From Chitinophaga eiseniae (GTDB lineage: Bacteria > Bacteroidota > Bacteroidia > Chitinophagales > Chitinophagaceae): a DNA stretch of 64,000 nucleotides. Location: assembly GCF_900167135.1 (NCBI RefSeq), contig NZ_FUWZ01000002.1, forward strand, positions 186,001 through 250,000. The letters are read 5' to 3'. The position numbers and the translations under genes are program-made. The notes under the pieces were generated by a model. It was not told the origin of the DNA. It saw nothing but the letters and a program-made list of their open reading frames with translations, and made no database searches. The stretch's first letter is position 1. Each line of letters starts with the position of its first letter. Of this stretch, positions 1-9,502 are shown piece by piece.

Positions 1-1480
1 TTACAGACTCGCGGCCATCGATGATACGGTGGTCGTAGCTCAGCGCGATGTACATCATCGGACGGATCACTACCTGGCCGTTAACAGCCATCGGGCGTTC
101 CTGTATTTTGTGCATACCGAGGATAGCGGACTGCGGAATGTTGATGATCGGAGTGCTCATCAGGGAGCCGAATACGCCACCATTGGTGATGGTGAAGGTA
201 CCACCGGTCATTTCCGGAATGGTCAGCTTGTTCTCACGGGCTTTGGTGGCCAGTTCCAGCACGGCTTTTTCAATGCCGGCCATGTCCAGGCTTTCTGCGT
301 TGCGGATCACCGGTACCACCAGCCCTTTAGGAGCGGATACCGCGATGGAAACATCGCAGTAATCGTGGTACACCAGCTCTTCACCGTCGATATAGGCGTT
401 CACGGAAGGGAACTCCTGTAACGCGAAGCAGCAGGCTTTGGTGAAGAAGCTCATAAAGCCCAGGTTCACCTCATGTTGCTTTTTAAAGATGTCTTTATAT
501 TTAGCACGCAGCGCCATGATGTTGGTCATGTCTACCTCGTTGAAGGTAGTCAGCATAGCGGTGGTGTTTTTAGCTTCCACCAGGCGGCGGGAGACGGTTT
601 TACGCAGGTTGCTCATTTTCTCACGACGTTCGTTGCGGGAGAACATTTCCTGGCCGATAGCCACGCCCGGGTTCTGCAGGGCGGCGTACACATCGTCTTT
701 CATGATTTTGCCGTGGGCGCCGGAACCTTTGATGGTGGCCGGGTCTACCTGTTTGTCGGCAATCACTGCGGCCGCTACGGGCGTAGTGCGGATATCATTC
801 GGGATGCTGGTCACCGGGGCCTGTTGTGCCTGTGGTGCTGCAGCTTTCGCCGGTTGCGCCGCGGGGGCTGCAGCCGGAGCGGCTTTACCTGCCGGACGCG
901 GAGCGCTGGTATCTATTTTGCAGGCTATATCGCCTATTTTTAAAGTATCACCTTCTTTGGCCACCAAAGTCAGTACGCCGGCTTCTTCAGCATTCAGCTC
1001 GAAAGTGGCTTTCTCTGATTCCAGCTCGCACAACACTTCATCCCGCTCTACATAGTCGCCTTCTTTTTTGGTCCACTTCACCAGGGTTACTTCGCTGATA
1101 GATTCACCTACTGTAGGTACTTTCATTTCAATGACCCCTTTGTTGACAGCCGGTGCCGCGGGCGCTGCTGCTGCTGCCGCCGGAGCAGCCGCTTCTGCCG
1201 GAGCTGCCGGTGACGCGGGCGCCGCCGCCTGCGCAGGTGCTGCTGCAGCCGTATCAATCGTACAGGCCACATCACCAATCTTCAGCGTGGCTCCTTCCTG
1301 TGCTGCAATTTTCAGAATACCTGCTTTTTCTGCATTCAGTTCAAAGGTGGCCTTCTCTGATTCCATTTCACACAACACCTCGTCCTGCTGCACATAATCT
1401 CCGTCTTTTTTCAACCACTTTGCAATTGTTACCTCGCTAATAGATTCTCCTACCGTAGGGACTTTGATTTCGATAACCAT
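1..1480 (-). CDS. sucB: 2-oxoglutarate dehydrogenase E2, dihydrolipoyl succinyltransferase (3' end cut by window)
   Basis: This is the E2 core of the 2-oxoglutarate dehydrogenase complex of the TCA cycle, which passes the succinyl group from E1 to CoA on a swinging lipoyl-lysine. About 493 codons are visible from the ATG at 1480; the gene leaves the window at position 1, just after the catalytic [10 protein letters not shown] motif (His near residue 485), so only a few tens of residues should be missing. Two lipoyl domains are seen, at about residues 1-75 and 115-190, each with the ESEKATFEL lysine and each followed by an Ala/Pro-rich hinge. A peripheral subunit-binding domain follows at about 230-265, then the acyltransferase domain. 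The two lipoyl domains are very similar; E. coli SucB has one. The gene lies 102 nt downstream of sucA on the same strand and is probably cotranscribed. A pyruvate or branched-chain E2 is the alternative, but the sucA neighbour argues for 2-oxoglutarate. Confidence 0.93.
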   Translation of the reverse strand, partial: MVIEIKVPTVGESISEVTIAKWLKKDGDYVQQDEVLCEMESEKATFELNAEKAGILKIAAQEGATLKIGDVACTIDTAAAAPAQAAAPASPAAPAEAAAPAAAAAAPAAPAVNKGVIEMKVPTVGESISEVTLVKWTKKEGDYVERDEVLCELESEKATFELNAEEAGVLTLVAKEGDTLKIGDIACKIDTSAPRPAGKAAPAAAPAAQPAKAAAPQAQQAPVTSIPNDIRTTPVAAAVIADKQVDPATIKGSGAHGKIMKDDVYAALQNPGVAIGQEMFSRNERREKMSNLRKTVSRRLVEAKNTTAMLTTFNEVDMTNIMALRAKYKDIFKKQHEVNLGFMSFFTKACCFALQEFPSVNAYIDGEELVYHDYCDVSIAVSAPKGLVVPVIRNAESLDMAGIEKAVLELATKARENKLTIPEMTGGTFTITNGGVFGSLMSTPIINIPQSAILGMHKIQERPMAVNGQVVIRPMMYIALSYDHRIIDGRESV

Positions 1481-1582
1481 ATTTTATCAGTTGATGGTGA
1501 ACCAGTGTTTAGCTGCTGACAATCTTCGTCGCTAATGGCTAACAGCTGAACACTCGTTTCTGTTTATTGTTTGCTGTTTTAG

Positions 1583-4339
1583 TTAGATGTTAAAAGCAGT
1601 GTCAATGATCTGCTGCTGCTCACGGGCATGCACTTTCGCATAACCGGTAGCGGTAGACGCACTTGGATTGCGGCTGATAACACCATAGTTGATCTGCTTC
1701 AGGTTCATCTGCAGATACGCTGCAGCGCCCATGTTCAGCGGCTCTTCCTGTACCCAGAAGAAAGTAGCGCCTTTGTATTTCTGTGCAATGGCTTCCAGCT
1801 GTTTTACCGGCAGCGGATACAGTTGTTCCAGCCTTACAATGGCCACATCTTTACGATCTTCCTTGATCTGCTTGTCGCTCAGGTCAAAATACATCTTACC
1901 GGTGCAGAGCAACACTTTCTTCACCAGGGAAGCATCCGTGATGAACGGATCGTCCAGCACTTCTTTAAACCCGCCCTGGGTGAATTCTTCCATGGTGGAA
2001 TAAGCACCGGCATGACGCAGGTTCGCTTTGGGAGAGAAGTTGATCAGCGGTTTGCGGAACTGCCAGGTCAACTGACGACGCAGCGCATGGAAGAAGTTAG
2101 CTGCAGTGGTGATATTGGTGATCACCATGTTTTCTTCCGCGCAGGTCTGCAGGAAACGCTCCGGACGGGCGTTGGAGTGGTCTGGTCCGCCACCTTCATA
2201 ACCATGAGGCAGCAACATCACCAGGCCGTTCTGGGTCGTCCATTTCTGTTCAGCACTGCTGATATACTGGTCAATAACAGTCTGCGCTCCGTTCACGAAA
2301 TCGCCGTACTGTGCTTCCCAGAGTACCAGCGCGTTGGGGTTGGCCATGGCATAACCGTATTCAAAGCCCAGTACGCCGTATTCGCTCAACAGGGAGTTAT
2401 AGATTCTGAACTTGCCTTGTTTTTCGGAAAGTTCGCTTAAACGGTTGTAAGTCTCGTTGGTATTCTCATCAAACAACACCGCATGACGGTGGGAGAAAGT
2501 ACCGCGTTTCACGTCTTCTCCGCTCATGCGCACATCTTTACCTTCAATGAGCAGGCTGGCGTAAGCCAGCAGTTCGCCGGTAGCCCAGTCCACTTTACCT
2601 TCTTCCTGGTACAGTTTGATTTTATCCTGCAGCAGTTTGCTCACTTTACGCAGCGGTACAAATTTTTCCGGCCATTTCATCAGGGCGTCAAACAGGTGTT
2701 TGAAGTCTTCTTCCTTAATGGCGGTCACAGGAGAGCTCTCGAAGTCCTGTGGCGTCGCCTTGCGCAGCGCCTGCCACCATTCTTCCGGTTTCTGTTTGGA
2801 GTAAGGCAGCGGATGTTGTTTTACTTCATCCAGACGGGCCTGCAGGTCACCCCAGAAAGCGGTCTCCATTTCTTTGGCCAGCGCCTGCGCCTCGGATTCA
2901 CCATTGTTAAGCAGGTACTGGGTATATACTTCACGCGGATTCGGATGTTTGTCGATCAGCGCATACAGGCTGGGTTGGGTAAATTTAGGCTCATCCCCTT
3001 CGTTGTGGCCATGTTTGCGGTAACAAACCATGTCGATGTAGATGTCCTCATTAAATTCCTGACGGTAGCGGGCAGCCAGCTGGGATACTTTCACCACCGC
3101 TTCGGTATCGTCGCCATTGACGTGGAATACCGGAGCCTGTACGATGGAAGCCACACTGGTACAGTAGTCAGAAGAGCGGGCGTCATCAAAATCGGTGGTA
3201 AAGCCGATCTGGTTGTTGATCACAAAGTGAATGGTACCACCGGTGTAGTAACCTTTCAGCTTGCTCATCTGCTCCACTTCATAAACGATGCCCTGACCAG
3301 CCACGGCGGCGTCGCCATGGATCAGGATAGGCAATATTTTGTCATAGTCGCTGTCATAAATCACATCTGCCTTGCTACGGGAGAAACCGATCACGATCGG
3401 GTCTACCACTTCCAGGTGGGAAGGGTTCGGCATCAGCTGCAGGTTCACCGAATTGCCGGAAGGCGTATTCACCTGGGAACGGAAACCGAGGTGATATTTC
3501 ACGTCGCCGCTGCCCATGGTCATATCCGGAACGGCCAGCCCTTCAAATTCGTTGAAGATCTGCTCGTAGGTTTTGCCGAGAATGTTGGCCAGTACGTTCA
3601 GACGGCCGCGGTGTGCCATGCCGATCACAGATTCTTTCACACCGTATTCAGCAGCCACATTGATCATCGCGTCCAGCGCAGGAATGGTGGATTCCCCGCC
3701 CTCCAGGCCAAAACGTTTCTGACCGATATATTTGGTATGCAGGAATTTTTCGAAAATAACGCCCTGGTTCAACTTCTGCAACACCCGGCGGCGCTGCTCC
3801 AGAGATAGTGGCTGGTTCATAATCGTCTCAAACTCTTTCTCCAGCCATTTGGATTTATCACGGTCGTTGATATAGGTATACTGAATACCAACAGAACCAG
3901 CGTAAATCTTTTTCATATGGGCCACAATCTCTTCCAGTGTGGCGTCTTTCAGTCCAACTACAATACCTGCATAGAACCGGGTTTTGAGATCAGCATCTCC
4001 CAGTCCATAGCTGGCCAGATCGAGGTTGGCCCCTCTGTCCTTTCTTTCACGGATGGGGTTGGTTTTAGCAATGAGATGGCCCTTTTTGCGGTATGCCTGG
4101 ATCAGGCGATATACACCCAGTTCCTTGGCCTGTTGGTCACCACTCACCGGCACTGCGTTACCGCCTGCTGCCGGAGCCGCTCCCGCCGCTTTACCATTTG
4201 CGTTGGAAACCGCAAAATCAAATCCTTCAAAAAATTTCACCCAATCAGGGTCTACAGAGTTGGGATCTTTGAGGAAATCCTGGTATAACGATTCAATGTA
4301 AGCAGGATGTGAGTTAGTGACAAATGAGAAGTCCTTCAT
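1583..4339 (-). CDS. sucA: 2-oxoglutarate dehydrogenase E1 component
   Basis: This 918-residue thiamine-diphosphate enzyme decarboxylates 2-oxoglutarate and loads succinyl onto the E2 lipoyl arm in the cytoplasm. The N-terminal segment has the usual E1 start (HPAYIESLYQDFLKDP, with DWVKFFEGF shortly after). MAHRGRLNVLANILGK is near residue 240 and the GDAAVAGQG motif of the ThDP domain near residue 340. The length agrees with the family (about 930 in E. coli). A Gly/Ala/Pro-rich linker at about residues 50-65 separates the E2-binding N-terminus from the catalytic body. The start is the ATG at 4339. sucB follows 102 nt downstream, and lpd is not in the window. The 253-nt gap to the divergent rpsT gene should hold the sucA promoter, but I could not find a perfect -7 box on this strand. 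Confidence 0.97.
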   Translation of the reverse strand: MKDFSFVTNSHPAYIESLYQDFLKDPNSVDPDWVKFFEGFDFAVSNANGKAAGAAPAAGGNAVPVSGDQQAKELGVYRLIQAYRKKGHLIAKTNPIRERKDRGANLDLASYGLGDADLKTRFYAGIVVGLKDATLEEIVAHMKKIYAGSVGIQYTYINDRDKSKWLEKEFETIMNQPLSLEQRRRVLQKLNQGVIFEKFLHTKYIGQKRFGLEGGESTIPALDAMINVAAEYGVKESVIGMAHRGRLNVLANILGKTYEQIFNEFEGLAVPDMTMGSGDVKYHLGFRSQVNTPSGNSVNLQLMPNPSHLEVVDPIVIGFSRSKADVIYDSDYDKILPILIHGDAAVAGQGIVYEVEQMSKLKGYYTGGTIHFVINNQIGFTTDFDDARSSDYCTSVASIVQAPVFHVNGDDTEAVVKVSQLAARYRQEFNEDIYIDMVCYRKHGHNEGDEPKFTQPSLYALIDKHPNPREVYTQYLLNNGESEAQALAKEMETAFWGDLQARLDEVKQHPLPYSKQKPEEWWQALRKATPQDFESSPVTAIKEEDFKHLFDALMKWPEKFVPLRKVSKLLQDKIKLYQEEGKVDWATGELLAYASLLIEGKDVRMSGEDVKRGTFSHRHAVLFDENTNETYNRLSELSEKQGKFRIYNSLLSEYGVLGFEYGYAMANPNALVLWEAQYGDFVNGAQTVIDQYISSAEQKWTTQNGLVMLLPHGYEGGGPDHSNARPERFLQTCAEENMVITNITTAANFFHALRRQLTWQFRKPLINFSPKANLRHAGAYSTMEEFTQGGFKEVLDDPFITDASLVKKVLLCTGKMYFDLSDKQIKEDRKDVAIVRLEQLYPLPVKQLEAIAQKYKGATFFWVQEEPLNMGAAAYLQMNLKQINYGVISRNPSASTATGYAKVHAREQQQIIDTAFNI

Positions 4340-4539
4340 TTACAACGAGTTTTGCTGATCTTCAGTTCAAATACTTTTCTGTTGGTGCCCGATATATTAA
4401 TATATGGGATTGCAAATATCGCACGTTTTTCAATACAGAGGATGGAAAAAATGAGAAAATATCATATGATTTGGGTTGATTGTAAATATGGTGGAAAGCT
4501 TTACTTTTACCCCCGGACGGAAAACTTGTTTTTTGTTTG

Positions 4540-4567
4540 TTTGGTATTTGGAATATCCTTACCTTTG
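4540..4567 (+). promoter_or_regulatory. rpsT promoter (-33/-7, Bacteroidota type)
   Basis: TTTG at 4540-4543 is followed after 16 bp by TACCTTTG at 4560-4567, which fits the Bacteroidota sigma-A consensus TTTG-N17-TAnnTTTG. The expected start of transcription is about 5-8 nt further on, giving a leader of about 20 nt before the rpsT ATG at 4593. Confidence 0.7.
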
Positions 4568-4592
4568 CCGTCCGAAACTTGAAATTTGAAAA

Positions 4593-4847
4593 ATGGCAAA
4601 TCATAAAGCAACGAAAAAAGACGTACGTCAAAGCAAAAAGCGTAATGAGCGTAACCGTTACTACGGTAAAACTACCCGTAATGCCATCCGTGACCTGAAG
4701 GCGATCTCTGACAAAGCGCAAGCTGAGAAAGAATTATCTGATGTGGCATCTATGATTGACAAGCTGGCTAAACGTAACGTTATCCACAAAAACAAAGCTG
4801 CAAACCTGAAAAGCAAGCTGGCTAAGAAAATAGCTACCCTGGCTTAG
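4593..4847 (+). CDS. rpsT: 30S ribosomal protein S20
   Basis: This 84-residue basic protein binds 16S rRNA in the body of the small subunit. The sequence begins MANHKATKKDVRQSKK and continues with the helical, Lys/Arg-rich pattern typical of S20, including RNRYYGKTTRNAIRDL and the NVIHKNKAANLKSKLAK C-terminus. The length matches the family. It is transcribed alone from a consensus promoter directly upstream and ends in an intrinsic terminator, so it is monocistronic. Confidence 0.97.
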   Translation: MANHKATKKDVRQSKKRNERNRYYGKTTRNAIRDLKAISDKAQAEKELSDVASMIDKLAKRNVIHKNKAANLKSKLAKKIATLA

Positions 4848-4872
4848 TCCTTTCCGGTAACAAATATTTACA

Positions 4873-4907
4873 GCTCTTCCTTCACAGGGGAAGGGCTTTT
4901 TGTTTTT
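4873..4907 (+). terminator. Intrinsic terminator after rpsT
   Basis: An 8-bp stem (GCTCTTCC at 4873-4880 paired with GGAAGGGC at 4889-4896, one G-U pair) has an 8-nt loop and is followed by a T-rich run at 4897-4907. It lies 25 nt after the rpsT stop codon. Confidence 0.8.
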
Positions 4908-4936
4908 CCTGTCGCTTTTATATTTTTATGCTACTT

Positions 4937-6667
4937 ATGAGAAAACTACCTGCTATCATAGTCCTTATGCTGATATGGGCCTCCTCGTCTGCCCAAAACT
5001 TCATGACCCGCTATGAAAAAACAACAGGCCGCGAAACAGCCACCTATCCGGAGGTCATCCAATACTACCGGCAACTGACCGCCCGTTATCCACAACTGTT
5101 GAAGATGATCACCGTAGGTAATACCGACGCCGGTTTCCCTCTTCACCTGGTCATCTGCTCTCCGACAAAAGATTTCGATTTCAGCAGCCTCCACCATAAA
5201 AACAAACGCATTTTACTGATTAACAACGGCATACACCCCGGCGAACCGGATGGCATAGACGCCTCCATGATGCTGCTCCGCGATATCGCCCAGGGAAAAA
5301 CCAAACTGCCGGAAAATATCGTCCTCGCCGTTATCCCCGTCTATAATATTGGTGGCGCACTCAACCGTTCACCTTATTACCGGGTGGACCAGGAGGGTCC
5401 GGACACCTTCGGCTCCCGCGGAAATGGCCAAAATCTCGACTTAAACCGCGATTTTATTAAAACTGACTCCAAAAATGCCCGGGCCTTCCAGGAAATATAC
5501 CACCTCATGGACCCCGACGTATTTATCGATAACCACGTCAGCAACGGCGCCGATTATCAACATATCATCACCCTGCTCTCTACCCAATACAACAAACTGG
5601 GTGGCCCCATGGGCGAATTCATGCACAACACCTTCGAACCCGGCCTGTATCAGCTGATGAAAACCAAAGACTACGACCTGGTGCCCTATGTAAATCACTT
5701 CGACGAAACACCCGACAGCGGCTGGGTCGAATTCTCCGACCTCCCCCGTTACTCCTCCGGATACACGACCCTCTTCCATACCTTCGGGTTCGTACCGGAA
5801 ACACATATGCTCAAACCTTATCCCCAGCGCGTAAAAGCTACCTACGCCCTGATGGAAGCCTTCATACAGTTCACCAGCGAACACAGCGCTAAGATCAAAC
5901 AGCTCCGCGACCAAACCAAACAAAGCGTCATCACGCAAAAAAGTTTTCCCCTCGCCTGGAAGTTTGATATGAACAAATACAGCCTCATCACCTTCAAAGG
6001 GTTCGCCTCCGGCCACAATCCCAGCGCCATCTCCGGATTACCACGCCTCTACTATGACCGCAGCAAACCTTATGAAAAAAAGATAAAATTCTATAACTAC
6101 GCCAACGCGGAAAACTATGTGGATAAACCACAGGCATACATCATCCCTCAAGGCTGGTGGGCAGTCATCGACCAGCTGAAAAATAACCGCGTACAGCTGC
6201 AACGCCTGCCCAAAGACACCACCATCTATGTAGAAGTGTATCATATCAGCGATTTCAAAACCTACCCAAGGCCCTACGAAAAACATTATCTGCATACAGA
6301 CATCAAAGTCAACAGCAGCAAGGATTCCATCCGTTTCCGCGCAGGTGACTACTACGTTCCCATGAACCAGACGGCCAACCGCTTCCTGATGGAAACACTG
6401 GAGCCCACCGGCGGCGACTCGTTCTTCGCCTGGAATTTCTTTGACGCCATCCTTGGCCAGAAAGAGGGGTACTCCCCCTATGTTTTTGAAGACACCGCCG
6501 CCGAATACCTGAAAAGCCATCCGGAGCTAAAAACATTGCTGGACAAGAGAAAAGCTACAGATACCGCATTCTCCAACAGCGCCGGCGCACAACTGAACTT
6601 TATTTATAAAAACTCACCTTACGCAGAACCGGAATACATGCGATATCCCGTGTACAGGGTATTGTAG
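4937..6667 (+). CDS. Secreted M14 family zinc carboxypeptidase
   Basis: This is a metallocarboxypeptidase-fold hydrolase of peptidase family M14, likely periplasmic or exported. A signal peptide (MRKLPAIIVLMLIWASSSAQ) starts at the ATG at 4937. I prefer this to the ATG at 4928, because a -7-like box TATATTTT at 4919-4926 would place transcription start after 4928. Zinc ligands HxxE appear in HPGEPDG (about residue 97) and the third ligand in FIDNHVSNGADYQH (about residue 200). The likely catalytic Glu is in FVPETHML (about residue 285). The 576 residues include a C-terminal half of about 250 residues of unclear role, longer than a bare M14 catalytic domain. The substrate cannot be told from sequence. 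It is monocistronic, bounded by terminators on both sides. Confidence 0.85.
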   Translation: MRKLPAIIVLMLIWASSSAQNFMTRYEKTTGRETATYPEVIQYYRQLTARYPQLLKMITVGNTDAGFPLHLVICSPTKDFDFSSLHHKNKRILLINNGIHPGEPDGIDASMMLLRDIAQGKTKLPENIVLAVIPVYNIGGALNRSPYYRVDQEGPDTFGSRGNGQNLDLNRDFIKTDSKNARAFQEIYHLMDPDVFIDNHVSNGADYQHIITLLSTQYNKLGGPMGEFMHNTFEPGLYQLMKTKDYDLVPYVNHFDETPDSGWVEFSDLPRYSSGYTTLFHTFGFVPETHMLKPYPQRVKATYALMEAFIQFTSEHSAKIKQLRDQTKQSVITQKSFPLAWKFDMNKYSLITFKGFASGHNPSAISGLPRLYYDRSKPYEKKIKFYNYANAENYVDKPQAYIIPQGWWAVIDQLKNNRVQLQRLPKDTTIYVEVYHISDFKTYPRPYEKHYLHTDIKVNSSKDSIRFRAGDYYVPMNQTANRFLMETLEPTGGDSFFAWNFFDAILGQKEGYSPYVFEDTAAEYLKSHPELKTLLDKRKATDTAFSNSAGAQLNFIYKNSPYAEPEYMRYPVYRVL

Positions 6668-6680
6668 TCCATACCTGACT

Positions 6681-6735
6681 GCTTCAAAAGAAAAGGAGAT
6701 ACAGCCGCAAACTGTATCTCCTTTTCTTTTGAAGC
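6681..6735. terminator. Bidirectional terminator, 24-bp perfect inverted repeat
   Basis: The arms at 6681-6704 and 6712-6735 are perfect reverse complements around a 7-nt loop (CCGCAAA). The outer arm is A-rich on the left and T-rich on the right, so either strand gives a stem ending in U-rich sequence. It lies between the convergent M14 peptidase (stop 6667) and the small membrane protein (stop 6749). Confidence 0.85.
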
Positions 6736-6748
6736 CCTCTCAAAGCGT

Positions 6749-6946
6749 TCAAAAACGCTCATCGGCCCTTTTAACGATCAATTGCAACATGCAAACACCT
6801 ACGCTGATAATCAAAACACAGTAAGCTACAATGCCTATCATCAAATACAAATTGACATCCTTCCAATGATTGATGACGGCTATATAACTCAATATAATCG
6901 CCAAAAAAGCTATCGCATTAAGCCCCCGAAATACCTTACTAATCAT
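6749..6946 (-). CDS. Small two-helix membrane protein, function unknown
   Basis: This 65-residue hypothetical protein has two hydrophobic stretches likely to span the inner membrane (about residues 10-26 and 34-57, the second ending VCMLQLIVK) and a charged C-terminus KRADERF. I do not recognise the family. Support for a real gene comes from the hydrophobic periodicity, the ATG start at 6946, its position against a strong bidirectional terminator and the absence of a competing ORF. Upstream is a very AT-rich 295-bp gap with no perfect promoter box. Confidence 0.6.
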   Translation of the reverse strand: MISKVFRGLNAIAFLAIILSYIAVINHWKDVNLYLMIGIVAYCVLIISVGVCMLQLIVKRADERF

Positions 6947-7241
6947 ATTTAAATAATTAAATATTTAAAATAAACCAACCAAAATATCCTGAAAATGTGT
7001 AATAAGCATCAAAAAGCAATTATTTTTCCAAATTACCTTTTTCTTCTATTTAACCTATTCGCTATAAAGACAGTAACAAACATCAACCAGGTGTAGTAGA
7101 TTTTAATATATTTTTATATAAAATATGATAGTATTTAATGGGGAAATGTCGGGGTCATTGCTGTTGAATTAGCTACACAGCATCGCCCTTTCCCAACCGG
7201 GGAAAGTTTTAAGAAATGTTTGCAGATGAATAGAGAGGAAG
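6947..7241. other. AT-rich intergenic gap with a weak hairpin
   Basis: This stretch separates the start of the small membrane protein from the 3' end of the dar cluster. The first 190 nt are AT-rich with no clear signal. A 7-bp hairpin (CTTTCCC 7188-7194, GGGAAAG 7200-7206) is followed by TTTT on the plus strand. On the minus strand, the direction of the dar operon, it lacks a T run, so it is only a weak candidate for the operon's end. I see no gene. Confidence 0.4.
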
Positions 7242-8285
7242 CTACACCCGTTCCAGCACCATCATGGTATGCTGTTCGCCGTAAAAATGATTGTACAGCA
7301 ATATCCTGTTGGCAGCGGCAGGGATATCCTTTAACATCGGGAACCACTGAGCAGGGACCTGTTGCCGGTGCAATAGCTGTGCGGCCAGCCACATGCCGAA
7401 GGCGCCGGCGGTATCATGTTCGCCGGAGAGATGTTTGAAGGGTAACTGCGGTATGCCTGGGAACAAGGCGTCCGCCTGCTGGTAGAAATGTTCATAACGG
7501 CTGTCGCCATTCCGGCCGGTCAGTATCAGGTCAACCCCATCTTTGAATACCGATAAACCCGCCGCTACTTTTTCGGCGGTAGGTTTGTAAAGCATTTTAA
7601 AACCGGTCAGCGCCGCTTTGGTATCCGGACCAGGCTTTCCCGTCAGTACGAAGAAAGTAGCGCCTTCACCGGCAATACTGCCGGGTGACAACTGTTCATA
7701 CAGCTGCCGGCTGTCGGTAGCTGCCGGCTTCCAGAAGCCGATGCGGCTTTTGATGTAGAAATGTTCTGCGGTCATCTCCTCGAAAGCGCCTGTCAGCGTA
7801 TTGGGAGCGCCTTCTGCCAGCAGCATCATGCTGTCCAGCAATGCGTTTTCAAAAGAAAAACCGCGGTGCACGAAAGTGTTGTTGTAAGCGGTGCCTTTTA
7901 CCTGTAAGGCGATGAGACCGTTGACAGAGTTATAGGTAGATTGAATAAAAGGCGTAGGGTTCAGGGCTGTTTCCTTGTACTGTTCTATCTCCCGGATAAA
8001 CTTTTCAGTATCCTGCAGGCTGCCTTTACCGGTACCGGTCACGATCGGTCCGATCGCTTCCACGCCGCTGTCACGGATACTTTGCAGCGCGGTGGTCAGC
8101 CCTATCTTCAGCACCCGCGTCATACGACGCAGGCTATTGGCAGGAATGAACGGTTTGTAATCAGGTTCCATACAGGTAAGCAGGTTACTGTCCGTATGCA
8201 CCAGCGGCGCAGAAAAAACATCCCCTTCAAAAGTAGATTGCGGGGAAATGGCCGCCATTCCTTGTATGTAACACTTAACCTTCAT
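7242..8285 (-). CDS. Beta-ketoacyl synthase-like protein lacking the active-site Cys (chain-length-factor type)
   Basis: This 347-residue protein has the thiolase fold of ketosynthases: N-terminal MKVKCYIQGMAAISP, an IVTGTGKGSLQDTEKF segment and a C-terminal SGEHDTAGAFG element. At the nucleophile, where its neighbour has TACSSSANAL, it reads HRGFSFENAL, so Cys is replaced by Gly. The NVHGTAT histidine is also absent (LTGRNGDSR). It should therefore be a non-condensing partner of the adjacent ketosynthase, like the chain length factors (KS-beta) of type II polyketide and aryl-polyene systems. It is shorter than a KAS II (about 410). Its start overlaps the 3' end of the ketosynthase gene by 11 nt, suggesting coupled translation and a heterodimer. 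It is the last gene of the dar operon. Confidence 0.8.
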   Translation of the reverse strand: MKVKCYIQGMAAISPQSTFEGDVFSAPLVHTDSNLLTCMEPDYKPFIPANSLRRMTRVLKIGLTTALQSIRDSGVEAIGPIVTGTGKGSLQDTEKFIREIEQYKETALNPTPFIQSTYNSVNGLIALQVKGTAYNNTFVHRGFSFENALLDSMMLLAEGAPNTLTGAFEEMTAEHFYIKSRIGFWKPAATDSRQLYEQLSPGSIAGEGATFFVLTGKPGPDTKAALTGFKMLYKPTAEKVAAGLSVFKDGVDLILTGRNGDSRYEHFYQQADALFPGIPQLPFKHLSGEHDTAGAFGMWLAAQLLHRQQVPAQWFPMLKDIPAAANRILLYNHFYGEQHTMMVLERV

Positions 8286-9489
8286 ATTTGCTGATCACCA
8301 GGGAGGCGTTGTTTCCTCCGAAGCCGAATGAGTTTGAAATAACATTGTTCACGGAAACGCCTTCCATCAGCGCTGTTACCGGCGTGATGTTCAGCTCTTC
8401 CATCTTTTCTGTAAAATTGAGATTAGGGAATATCAGTCCCTGCTGAATGGCCAGCACCGCATAGATGGCCTCAATGGCACCTGCTGCCGCCAGCGTGTGC
8501 CCGGTGAAAGGTTTGGTGGAACTGAACAGCGGCACATCGTTGCCGAACAGCCGTTCCAGCGCCTTCCCTTCTGACACATCGTTATTGAGCGTGGCAGTAC
8601 CATGCACATTGATATAGTCCACGTCTTTCAGGGTTCGGCCGCTCATCGCCAGCGCGGCTTTCATGGACTCATAGGCGCCATCGCCTTCCGGTGATGGTGA
8701 CGTAGGATGAAACGCTTCGTTGGCATTGCAGTAACCGGTGAATTCCGCCAGGATACGGCTGTTGTTGGCCCTGGCAAACGATTCGCTTTCCAGCACCAGA
8801 TAGGCAGCACCTTCACCAAGGTTCAGACCGGTACGCTGCTGGTCAAACGGCCGGCAGAATTGTTTGTCTACGTTCTTCAGGGAATTGAAACCGTTCAGGG
8901 TGAAACGGGTCAGCGCTTCGGTACCGCCGCAAACCGCACGGGGCAGGAAGCCCTGTTTGATCATACGGGCGCCGAACATCAACGCATTGGCGGATGATGA
9001 ACAGGCAGTACTGATGGTAGCGATATGCTCGCTGAAACCAACGGTGTCAGCTATACGTTGCGTACAGTCTGCACAGTCCAGCGTGTCGATATATTGCAGG
9101 AAAGCGCCTTCTTTGGAGGAGTCAACAATATCAAAATAAACCTTTTCGGTATCACACATGCCGCCTACCGTACTGGCATTGATAAAGCCGGTAGGAGCCG
9201 TCTGTACGTCGGTAATGCCTGCCTGCCGCAACGCTTCCCGCATGGCGGTCAGCCCCAGCAATGTAGTACGGGTGTACCCTTCCCTGGGAGTGATGCCGGC
9301 AAGGGCTGCCAAAGCATCGTTGGGATGCTTTACTTCCGCTACCGGCAATACCTGCTTGTATATGGTATCGATATAACTGGTATAACCAAGACCACTGCGT
9401 TGTTGCCTTAATTGTTCCAGGTTCTCAGCCACATTATCACCTATGGCGGTGATCATTCCCATCCCTGTTATAAACACTCTTTCCGCCAT
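8275..9489 (-). CDS. Beta-ketoacyl-ACP synthase, FabF/KAS II-like
   Basis: This 404-residue condensing enzyme carries the full KAS II triad: Cys in STACSSSANAL (about residue 162), His in NVHGTATLNND (about 297) and His in KPFTGHTLAAAGA (about 334). It would elongate an acyl chain on the neighbouring acyl carrier protein by decarboxylative condensation with malonyl-ACP. It lies 13 nt downstream of the ACP gene and overlaps the Cys-less ketosynthase partner, so ACP-KS-CLF form a type II PKS-like trio inside a DarA/DarB cluster. Dedicated synthesis of a secondary lipid or pigment fits better than housekeeping fatty acid synthesis, though substrate and chain length cannot be read from the sequence. 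Confidence 0.88.
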   Translation of the reverse strand: MAERVFITGMGMITAIGDNVAENLEQLRQQRSGLGYTSYIDTIYKQVLPVAEVKHPNDALAALAGITPREGYTRTTLLGLTAMREALRQAGITDVQTAPTGFINASTVGGMCDTEKVYFDIVDSSKEGAFLQYIDTLDCADCTQRIADTVGFSEHIATISTACSSSANALMFGARMIKQGFLPRAVCGGTEALTRFTLNGFNSLKNVDKQFCRPFDQQRTGLNLGEGAAYLVLESESFARANNSRILAEFTGYCNANEAFHPTSPSPEGDGAYESMKAALAMSGRTLKDVDYINVHGTATLNNDVSEGKALERLFGNDVPLFSSTKPFTGHTLAAAGAIEAIYAVLAIQQGLIFPNLNFTEKMEELNITPVTALMEGVSVNNVISNSFGFGGNNASLVISKYEG

Positions 9490-9502
9490 GTCAGCTTCTT
9501 AC

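Noticed and set aside
2483..3808. A 441-codon open frame on the plus strand opposite sucA
   Set aside because: It is antisense to a clear sucA coding sequence and its translation is His/Phe/Val-rich with no domain pattern, as expected from the complement of a GC-biased gene.
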